Shown one piece after another: positions 56,533 through 64,000 of a DNA stretch of 64,000 nt (position 1 is its first letter; each line of letters starts with the position of its first letter). The translations under genes and the position numbers were made by a program. The DNA is from Pseudeuparius sepicola (taxonomy: Eukaryota > Arthropoda > Insecta > Coleoptera > Anthribidae). Where the stretch lies: contig OY987305.1 of the NCBI GenBank assembly GCA_963920635.1, positions 506,001 through 570,000 on the forward strand, given 5' to 3'. The notes below the pieces were generated by a model. The model searched no databases and was not told the DNA's origin. It worked only from the letters and a program-made list of their open reading frames with translations.

Positions 56533-57039
56533 TGAGTAATTTTAGTGGGCTGTTATTCGATGACCTTGTTAAGGATAGATACGTGAATCATTATTACTGT
56601 CGAAAAATTGAGGGGAAAAAAAGGAAGGGTGATAAACCTAAAGGTATGGACTACTGGAAAAAGTGGTGTAGTCAAGGTCAAGGGGTTTCTAATAAAGAAA
56701 CAAATTTGGATTTAGCTATCAAAGCTTCAGCTACCTTGCATGCTGATAAGAAGACTGCCTACCCCGAAATCTAGTTTGGAATGCCTAGATATGTGCGATA
56801 AAAACCTTTATCCTAATATTTACACATTACTACAAATCTTGGCTACCATTCCTGTATCCACTGCTACCCCAGAAAGGTCTTTCTCGAGCCCAAGGAGACT
56901 GAAAAACTATTTACGAAACACTACAAGTGAAAACAGACTTAATGGTTTGGCTCTAATGAACATTCACTATGGAACAGAAATTCATGCAGATGAAGTAGTG
57001 GATATATTTAAAAGAAAAAGCCGAAGATTTCTTCTTTAA
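56533..57039 (+). pseudogene. hAT transposase fragments (P52rIPK/ZMYM1-like lineage)
   Basis: The block 56533-56774 reads FSGLLFDDLVKDRYVNHYYC and onwards to TAYPEI with a stop. The block from about 56776 reads NLYPNIYTLLQILATIPVST, ATPERSFSSPRRLKNYLRN, then RLNGLALMNIHYG and ends RRFLL plus TAA at 57039. ATPERSFS and the LRN...RLNGLALMNIH pattern are the C-terminal dimerisation region of hAT transposases related to P52rIPK and ZMYM1-like proteins. The N-terminal zinc finger and catalytic RNase-H-like part are missing; the two blocks sit in different frames. Confidence 0.85.
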
Positions 57040-57228
57040 TGGTTTTAGATTTAGCGCAGAGGAACGAAATTAATTTATCCATTTCATTTAAAGTTAAGAA
57101 CTTTATAAATATGTCGTAGTTTTTCGGATGAATATATAGATATTAAATTTCATGTAAGTATATTTTTGTTGTTTTATTTACTTCTCAAACTAACCCCCCC
57201 CCCAAACTAAATCCTGGCTACGCCCGTG

Positions 57229-57887
57229 CTTCCCCTAAACCAAAACAATGTAAAATGATAAAAAGTAATTTTTGAATTTTTAAACAGGAAGCAATTAGTT
57301 TAGTTACCTAGGTATATCAAAAACGCTAAAAAATATCTTATATATCATAAATATATCAAATCTACAATATGTTATGCCTATAGCAAATGCGGCGTTGACT
57401 CCGACTGCGCCCATCCTACCGAGCGACAGTACAGTACAATGTAAGCTATGCCGGCCGCCAGCTTTTCTGTAGCGTTCGATAGTCGAGAGGTTATTGAACT
57501 TTCCACCTCCACCGCACTGGCTGACGCGAATGAGAACGCCTGTTTTAAGCGGGCGTGGAAGCTATCGTTGCAGCTACGCCCCTGTACTGATGAATTTGAT
57601 TCAGAAACTAATACGTTTCTTCTTCCTGTCGGCCAACCACTGCGGGAAATCCCGATGTGATAAACTCCAATCGTTCCGTATTTCTTAACGGTTTTAGACT
57701 TTTCCAGTCCGCAGAAGGGGGGCGGCGGCGGCCCGACCAGAATCTAGAAGTACGGCACGTCTGGAGGTTTGCTTTACGTGGTTTAAAATTTTGCAGCTCA
57801 GGATTTTTACCAATCTGCAGTTGTTGCTAAGTTTGCAGAGGCGGCTGCGATGTAGACGGAGCGCGGTGTGTGTTCGGAAACGATAAG
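57229..57887. other. non-coding, GC-rich, probably host DNA
   Basis: 57390-57790 is GC-rich (including a GGCGGCGGCGG run) and not repeated. Overlapping ORFs (57448-57688) lack familiar motifs. Confidence 0.4.
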
Positions 57888-58002
57888 AAATCGCACATAG
57901 GCGTAGCTAGCCTTTTTTCTCCGGGGGGGCTTAAGCCCCTGAAGGAGGTGAGATTCAGTAACCCGCAAAAGCGCCGGAGCGCCGCATATAAACACTGATG
58001 TA

Positions 58003-58494
58003 TACGCAGGGACCGGCAGAAAGTTGGACACAAAAATTCAATATTTTTAAACTCTGATTTTGATTAATTTAAATTTCTAGCTGCTAATGGAACAAAATAA
58101 AGTTTAGTAGCAAATTCATGTGTTACCCGATGATAATTTGCGCTTGTGGTATTTTTTTTTGTAATACACAGGGTGGTCGAAAAAAATACAAAAAAAGGTA
58201 AATTTCTTTTTTTTTTGTCTAGGTGGCTCTGACATTAAATCTGAAATCCGCCTTTGATTCCAAACAACTTTTTTAAGTAACTTTTTACCGTATTTTAAAA
58301 AATAAGGGTACTTTACTCTTGAGTTATTTTGACATTTTTGAATCTACCTCGTATCCAAAAAGAGATATTTAAATTTTGAAATGTGCGTTTCGAGCTTGAA
58401 ATGATGCACCAACTTTTATCAAGAATACAATTTTCTGAGAAATTAATAATAAAAAAGTTTTCCATTTGTGTCCAACTTTCTGCCGGCCACTGTA
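58003..58494. mobile_element. palindromic MITE with GGCCGGCAGAAAGTTGGACA ends
   Basis: Left end TACGCAGGGACCGGCAGAAA, right end inverted TACAGTGGCCGGCAGAAAGT; a fold-back with arms sharing AGTTGGACACAAA. The minus ORF 58313-58609 crosses its border and is not supported. Confidence 0.8.
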
Positions 58495-58647
58495 TGTGTT
58501 TACCTAACTCACTATAAAACGACTCAAATTTCCGTTTAAAAATAAAAGTAAGCCATGATTTTGTCGAATAAGCGTCACTGTTTACGTCACAGCACCTGTG
58601 CGTGGGCATACCGTTTTCTGTGTTTCGTGGGTTATTGCTCGAATGAA

Positions 58648-58886
58648 TGATTTACATTTAAAAAACACAAGTTTATGTCATATCTAAAAAATCACAAACA
58701 ACATAAAAAATTAGATTAGATTATCTTATTAAGCCCAAAATTATCTAAAATTTTTGTCTCTACAGTTTTTTTGTATACCTAATCAGAAATAACGGAGCTA
58801 CAGAGATCTGATGAAATAGCAAAAAATCACTCTTTTCAAAATATCTAGTGAGCCATGAACTTTTTTAAAAATCCAAAGGGGCATAA
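58648..58886. mobile_element. family D fragment
   Basis: Matches the right arm of family D (ATGATTTACATTTAAAAAAC ... AAATCCAAAGGGGCAT) without TIR ends. It lies inside the hAT element at 57896. Confidence 0.8.
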
Positions 58887-58976
58887 GTAAAAATATAGAT
58901 GTACATTGGCGTCTTCGCAGTATTACATATCAATCACAGTAAGCAGTCACGTCCAGCCGTCCAGGTTCAGTGATGC

Positions 58977-59501
58977 CAGGGACTCTTTAAAGTAAAGGGA
59001 CCCAGCATTATACTTTCTAAAGTGAGACCTATTCTTTCCACATTCTAATGGTATCAGAGATGCCAAGCATGCCATTTTATTGGAGAATCTATTAATAAAA
59101 CAGGTACTTTGATTGTTAGTAAAAATTAATAACGGTTTCCATGATTTCTAAAAATTAGAGTTGACAATGTTGTATCTACAGATACAGAATATGGCAACTG
59201 TCAAATGAAACAAATTTATTGTATAGTTGAAATTCTTTAATTGTCACAACTGAGTATCTGGAAGTTAGAAAACTTAAAAATTGTGAATTATGATGGGAAA
59301 TTTTTTGCCTCCTTTAGAATCTATGGCACTATCTTATCACATAAAACCTGATGGCAGTTGGACACACTAACATATAACATATACCAGCCCACTTATGTGG
59401 TCTCCTTGGAGTCTACAGAAAACAAACTTCCCCTCAAGGCTTCATTTTTCCTATGTGATAGACTGTGAAATGCTGGGCCCCCTTATTTTAAAGAGTCCCT
59501 G
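58977..59501. mobile_element. 525-bp hAT MITE (CAGGGACTCTTTAAA ends), perfect 8-bp TSD
   Basis: TIR CAGGGACTCTTTAAAGTAAA at the left and, inverted, CAGGGACTCTTTAAAATAAG at the right, both running into GGGxCCCAGCAT. The TSD AGTGATGC is perfect at 58969-58976 and 59502-59509. Non-coding. Inserted in the larger hAT. Confidence 0.93.
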
Positions 59502-60179
59502 AGTGATGCTAATGCTGTGAGTGTGGCGTGAGTGCGTGAGTGCGTGACGGCAGTGTTGCCAGTGTTCAGTGTTGCCGCTGTTCAGTTTGTTTTATTTTGT
59601 TATTAGTGTTTTAGTCAGTGTCTATTACTATACGCAATAACACGAACACGCAACAAGATTAAATCAGCTTAGTAAGGTTTTTAATGTAAACCTATAATGT
59701 CAAAAAAATTATAAAAATAAACGCTAGAATTTGTCAGGGGGGCTATTTTTATACCAAGGGGGGCTTAGCCCCCCCAGCCCCCCCTTAGCTACGCCAATGA
59801 AATCGCAATGTTAATCGCACTTACGTTTTGAATAATATTACACATATGCAAACAAGCAGATTTCCCTTTATGTGTTGTCAAATACGAATTGTAACGATGA
59901 TGGACTTTTACAGGAGGTCTGAATAATTTATTTTCCAATTAAACGGGCATGCAAGGTACTTTAATGTATTTTCTAAAATTTATTTGTGGCGTAAACAGAT
60001 CCATTGAATTTTAATAGGGTTTTTCGCCACCAAACTGGTTAAAAGACAACTTTTTCAAGTTGCCTATACAATTAATAAATTCTTAACAGTAAATTAACTA
60101 AACTTTGAACTTGTAACTCAAAAAATATCTTCAACAACTTTGTTTCCTGAGCTTTCGGGGAATATATCTTCCTCCGTTC

Positions 60180-60350
60180 TCACCCAATACCTTTTCTTCT
60201 TATATTTACGTCTAAGATTTAACATAAACTTTTTTTTAATCAAAAGGCACATGATAGTATACACTTTTCTTTTATTGGGCGCCATTTTGTAACTACTAGG
60301 TACTGTCAACACACTTTTGCAAATATTGTGAAACACCACATAACAGTTCC
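60180..60350. mobile_element. fragment of the repeat R fold-back unit inside the PLE
   Basis: The sequence CACCCAATACCTTTTCTTCT ... GTGAAACACCACATAACAGTT matches 10073-10242 and 62537-62699. It separates the duplicated PLE terminal repeats, so it inserted, or was captured by template switching, between them. Confidence 0.75.
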
Positions 60351-60636
60351 ATTGAATTTTAATTGGGTTTTTCGCCACCAAACTGGTTAAAAAACAACTT
60401 TTTCAAGTTGCCTGGAAAATTATTAATTTCTTAAAAGTAAATGAACTAAAACTTTGAACTTGTAACTCAAAAAATATCTTCAACAAATTTGTTTCCTGAG
60501 CTTTCAGAGAATATATCTTCCTCCTTTCTCAAAGATCATGTCACGTCAAAGTGAAATGACAGATTAATAAATTTGAGGTTAAAATGCCATGACAACAGAA
60601 ACAATAGCCTAGCCGATATTGTACCCTGTGTTCTAC

Positions 60637-61675
60637 CTACTTATTTATACTAACTTCTCTTTGAATAAGTGGCAATAATATTTTACTGAATTCCACTGAA
60701 CATTCAGCAACACAGTTGTCTGTATTTCCTAGAATAAATGCTGATTCTTTAATTTCTCGTCTATTTCCTACTTCTTCTTTGAGAATTGGTTTGGAACTAT
60801 CCCACAAAATCCTATGATTGTTATTAAAAGAGTGTTCACATATTTTCGACTTCGAAATTTGATTTTGCCTGATATAATTTTTATGTTCTTTTAAACGAAC
60901 GTTAAATGGCCTACAAGTCTCCCCAACATAGAACTTTCCACATTCGCAAGGAATTTTATAAATGCAATTTTTTGAACTTTGTACCTCATTAAATGGTTTC
61001 GTTTTAACTAGCATCGATCTTAATGTATTTTTGGTTTTAAATACTGTTCTGACATTAAAACGATTGCCTATGCGTTTTAGCTTATCTGATAGTCCAGGAA
61101 TATAAGGAATAATTAAATTTACTGGTCGGTCCACCAGATTTATTTCTCTAATTCTATTAGCATTGTTATATTGTTGGCAATCCTGAAAAACTTGCTCAAT
61201 AAATCCAGTAGGATAACTATTCTTCTCAAGAACATGTTTTATATGTTTAATTTCCTCCTCAAATTTTGTGTTATTAAAACAAATCTCTTTAGCACTGTCA
61301 TACAAACTTTTAATTACTCCTTTTTTAACACTAATATGATGATTGGAATTAAAATGGAGATATCTATTATGTGTTGGTTTTCAATGAACACTAGTTTCTA
61401 TACTATCTGATTTCATTCAGTATAGAAACATCTAAGAAAGGTAATTGATTATTATTTTCAATTTCTAAGGTAAACTTAATAGAAGGTTCTTGCGAGTGTA
61501 TAAAATTTAATAATGAATTTAAATCATCTACTCCATGTTCCCATATAACAGATATGTCATCTACATATCTCCACCAAACATTAGGTTGGTGAACATATCT
61601 AGTCAACTCATTTTGCTCAAAATCTTCCATAAATAAATTGCTTATGGATGGTGATAAAGGAGACCCCATAGCCAT
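60637..61675 (-). pseudogene. PLE reverse transcriptase + GIY-YIG endonuclease, broken
   Basis: Reading leftwards, 61675-61403 encodes RT motifs: MAMGSPLSPSISNLFMEDFE and WWRYVDDISVIW, with the catalytic YVDD, then NNQLPFLDVSI. A frameshift near 61420 and an in-frame TGA near 61382 break the RKPTHNRYLHFNSNHH stretch. 61305-60637 then continues, opening at LYDSAKEICFNN, to the thumb and the GIY-YIG domain (CIYKIPCECGKFYVGET; RPFNVRLKEHK) and ends REVSINK. RT plus C-terminal GIY-YIG is diagnostic of canonical PLEs. Upstream RT fingers are absent. It would not make an active protein. Confidence 0.92.
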
Positions 61676-61814
61676 TCCAATGTATTTTATATGTTTTTGA
61701 CTTTTTTAAATAGAGCAAAGAAAAGATAGGTATATACCTTGAGATATCCATTAGACAATTATTTTGAAAAATATCTAATATTGAGATAATTCCGAGGGTA
61801 ATTTATATACTCAC

Positions 61815-62167
61815 CTTTTAGAAATTCGGCAATTATTTCCAATGCTGTAATCCACCCCAACTTTCTTGAAATTTTGGCTGCCTCCCCTATTTTCAAGGTC
61901 CCTAAACACGAATCCGGCCTTTGTTTTCCCGGTAGGACGTACTTTTCGAAAAAAATGATTTTCAAATTTCCTTTCGACATCCCGGATCTCACGACGATAT
62001 TTGTGGTTGCAATCGGAATGAATTTTTACTGTAACGCAGCTCAAGCTAATCGCCACACTATTTTGCACCTTTTGCAACATCGAAACTTCGCAAAAACCCG
62101 CGGAAAACCGAAATTTTGAAAGATATTTGTCGTGTTTACGTACGCTATTTTCGCCCATGCCCGACAT
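61815..62167 (-). pseudogene. exon-like ORF of repeat R, product unknown
   Basis: An ATG-started minus frame of about 118 codons runs to a perfect donor AAAG|GTGAGT at 61815. It is rich in basic residues (HKYRREIRDVERKFENHFFR, VRPTGKTKAGFVFRDLENRG). It is not recognised as any family. In copy 1 the same block is shortened by about 90 bp and shifted but the donor persists. It may be the first exon of the repeat's own gene or of a captured host gene. Confidence 0.4.
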
Positions 62168-62232
62168 TCAGCGCGCGCCGATGTACTCTCTCTACTCTAC
62201 TTTGTTACTCTCTATTCTACTTAGGCCTATGG

Positions 62233-62773
62233 AGGCGTTTTATATAGCACTCGACTGCGATCGCAGTGACTGTTTGGTGGGCGTGGTTTCGCTGCCAAGC
62301 GAATATCTATGTGATCGGAGTACACTATTATCGCAGATACCGTTATAACTAGAAATGATTCAAATTTTCAGATTAAAAAATGTATCATCTAATTGCATTA
62401 TATCGATACAATCAATGTCTATATGGGACATTTAAAGTCACCTCAATATATTTTTCGTATGGGAGAAATTTTGGAAATATCCGGTTACTGTTAATATAAT
62501 TCAGTCAAAACGTGGTCTGCTTAATAGAGGCGTTTTCACCCAATACCTTTTCTTCATATATTTACGTCTAATATTTAAAATTAACTTTTTTTAATCAAAA
62601 GGCGCATGATAGCATACAATTCTCTTTTATTCGGCGCCAATTTGTAACTACTACTGTCAACACACTTTTGCAAATATTGTGAAACACCACATAACAGTTC
62701 TGCTATAGCAGTATAAGCCTCCCCCACCGAACAGTTGAACTGTGACTGCAGTTGACTGCTATGTGAAACCGCC
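62233..62773. mobile_element. fold-back unit inside repeat R, copy 2
   Basis: Same unit as 9771-10309: left GGCGTTTTATATAGCACTCG (partly diverged), right complement GGCGGTTTCACATAGCAGTC. Contains the TATAACGG and GGCGCCAATTTGTAACTAC blocks. Confidence 0.65.
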
Positions 62774-63042
62774 GCTTAAAGCATATATTATGAATGGTCG
62801 GCCGTCGACGATTTCGTCATCTACTTGCCTCTTTTCGGCTTCAGAGCGGGCGCGTATGCTGTTGTCTCTGTCTCACGTTCATTGCATTTATCCTTGTGGA
62901 TTGCCATATTAACCAGTGAGGCCAATTTGAAATACGGCCAGGCGGCAGCACATAGGAATGAATTATTATTAGTAATAATTTGGGAGTTTTTGCATAAAAA
63001 TGTAATTGCATTTTTTTAAAGATAGTTTATTATTAAACATTT

Positions 63043-63617
63043 TAAAAAAATTGAAACAGATAAGGTGGGTCATTGACCAAATAACCTTATGGATGAGAAG
63101 CCGCACCTGCTCGGTAGTATGAACACCTTCATATACAATAATCATGTAAAAAAAGACATTCCACAAAGGCGATGCGAATTGTAGTTTCCGCACCGCGTGG
63201 ATAGCTCCTTAATACCTTAATTTCAAGCCACATTTAGCTAATCTCTGCGGACACTGTTGATTGTCCTGCCTCATTCCGGGAATAAATTAAGGATGGAGTT
63301 ATGGTCGAAGTGGATACTCGGCTAAGCTCCTTTATTTGCCGAATTCCGGCTGGCAAATAGCTGGGGCCATCTGTTATCTCTACGGGGAGATCGAAGATCG
63401 GTAGTAGCTTTTGTTAAAAAGCAGGTAAATTAGTAAATATATATTGCAACCCTTGTGATTGAAACTTTCGCAACTTGCCTGTAGAAACGCCTTTGGACCA
63501 CGTCCATTTCTACTTACTCTCTCGCTAAAAATGTGACCATTTGTCAAAGTTTTTTTTGTCGTTTATTCAAGAAATAAAGGCAAATATACAGACGCATTTA
63601 AAGTTACAAAGTTCATT
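63043..63617. other. non-coding, nothing recognised
   Basis: Mixed composition; the minus ORF 62969-63193 has no familiar motif. GC-richer 63180-63400 may be host DNA. Confidence 0.35.
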
Positions 63618-63837
63618 ATTTCTTATATTCCTGGACAGATGAGGTAAAACACAGGCAATCTTTTGAACAGTGTTTAAAACCAAAAATACATTAAGATCAA
63701 TGCTAGTTAAAACGAAACCATTTAATGAAGTACAAATTTCAAAAATTTCATTTATAAAATTCTTGTGAATGCTGGAAAGTTCTATATTGGAGAGATTTGT
63801 AAGTCATTTAACGTTCGTTTAAAAGAACATAAATAAA
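63618..63837 (+). pseudogene. PLE GIY-YIG fragment, + strand
   Basis: Residues of the PLE C-terminal region are readable in shifting frames: YIPGQMR, FKTKNTLRSMLVKTKPFNEV, a decayed Cys region, FYIGEI-like, FNVRLKEHK. Several frameshifts. It is the only PLE coding fragment on the + strand. Confidence 0.75.
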
Positions 63838-64000
63838 ATTGAAAATAAAAAAACAAACAAAAAAAAAACAAAAAAAAAACAATAAAATAAGTTTAGGTTT
63901 TCGTTAAGATAATTCAATTCCAAATTGCGACAAGTTTTTGAAAATTGAAAAGCTTGTCGCGCGAAATGTTGATGAAAGTAGGTACCAATTAATTTTATTG
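63838..64000. repeat. partial copy of the 31.4-kb inverted-repeat element
   Basis: After an A-rich run (63838-63880), GTTTAGGTTTTCGTTAAGAT ... GAAAAGCTTGTCGCGCG matches one half of 31423-31796; the copy runs off the window edge. Confidence 0.7.

Larger units (their letters stand above)
56104..57228 (+). mobile_element. 1.1-kb hAT element with promoter and transposase fragments
   Basis: TIR CACGGGCGTAGCCA at both ends (complement at 57215-57228), each followed by long G/C runs. No matching 8-bp TSD was found, so one end may be rearranged. Inside are a GC-rich promoter-like region and two coding blocks of a hAT transposase. The ends resemble those of the elements at 33345 and 57896. Confidence 0.82.
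57896..59799. mobile_element. 1.9-kb hAT element with perfect 8-bp TSD, hosting three others
   Basis: TIR CATAGGCGTAGCTA at the left, inverted CATTGGCGTAGCTA at the right, each followed by G/C-run sequence. The TSD AAATCGCA is perfect at 57888-57895 and 59800-59807. Nested in it are a palindromic MITE (58003-58494), a family-D fragment (58648-58886) and a second hAT MITE (58977-59501). No transposase is recognisable. Confidence 0.93.
59968..61684 (-). mobile_element. Penelope-like element, longest copy (5' truncated)
   Basis: At the left are two PLE terminal sequences in + orientation (59968-60180 and 60350-60565), separated by a fragment of the fold-back unit of repeat R. To the right, on the minus strand, come the GIY-YIG/thumb and RT parts of the reading frame. 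The element ends abruptly at about 61684, where repeat R copy 2 begins, so the N-terminal RT region and the 5' terminal repeat are lost. Confidence 0.85.
61685..63042. repeat. 1.3-kb dispersed repeat R, copy 2
   Basis: Colinear with 9306-10606, same orientation. This copy keeps a longer version of the minus-strand exon-like ORF and the fold-back unit (62233-62773), and the same right part (CGGCCGTCGACGATTTCGTC). Confidence 0.82.

Noticed and set aside
60637..61305. An intact 222-residue host GIY-YIG nuclease gene
   Set aside because: The sequence is the C-terminal part of a PLE, with RT motifs just upstream in a shifted frame and shortened relatives elsewhere in the window.
1..64000. CRISPR array, bacterial operon, prophage or plasmid features
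   Set aside because: No spaced direct-repeat array, no Shine-Dalgarno-led gene series; splice sites and TE types are eukaryotic.

Overview
The window looks like animal, almost certainly insect, nuclear DNA. It is AT-rich, has no operons, and consists mostly of transposable-element (TE) debris: fold-back Tc1/mariner-type MITEs, hAT elements, a P/THAP-type family, Penelope-like retroelements (PLEs) and microsatellites. A beetle or a similar TE-rich insect is plausible, but no single marker in the window fixes the order.

Only one host coding segment is supported: a 208-bp exon at 34780-34987 on the + strand. It encodes the second half of an immunoglobulin domain of the DIP/lachesin type (neuronal cell-surface recognition proteins). 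It has a consensus AG acceptor and GTGAGT donor. No other exon of that gene was recognised, so the rest of the window is probably very long intron or flanking sequence, which fits its TE load.

Layout. 0.8-2.6 kb: a DNA transposon with a perfect 9-bp target-site duplication (TSD) and a tRNA-like sequence inside. 3.3-8.2 kb: mariner remnants and fold-back MITEs. 9.3-10.6 and 61.7-63.0 kb: two copies of an uncharacterised 1.3-kb repeat that carries an exon-like ORF. 10.9-17.6 kb: MITE clusters and a dead mariner gene interrupted by a PLE fragment. 17.6-18.5 kb: a short PLE with inverted ends and a 13-bp TSD. 19.3-21.5 kb: three-level nesting. 22.0-23.9 kb: a palindrome with hammerhead-like motifs at both ends and a MITE at its centre. 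25.0-27.5 kb: a hAT-like element with AAGAC-rich ends that hosts a second PLE with a 13-bp TSD. 28.4-33.5 kb: more palindromic MITEs. 33.6-34.7 kb: a P/THAP-type element ending about 50 bp before the DIP-like exon. 35.2-36.7 kb: two further palindromes with hammerhead-like motifs. 36.9-50.9 kb: mariner-derived MITEs, several keeping transposase C-termini, plus a satellite tract split by a MITE. 51.5-53.3 kb: a second P/THAP copy split by a hAT element exactly within its THAP codons. 54.0-59.8 kb: a microsatellite, a 1.5-kb nested palindrome, and two hAT elements, one with other elements nested inside. 60.0-61.7 kb: the longest PLE copy, with RT and GIY-YIG parts.

None of the transposase or reverse-transcriptase reading frames looks intact, so the mobile part is fossil or non-autonomous. 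The observations most worth following up are the inverted-end PLEs and palindromes with hammerhead-like cores, and the TE insertion next to the splice acceptor of the one host exon. All statements come from reading the sequence; no alignments or searches were run, and repeat boundaries without a stated TSD are approximate.
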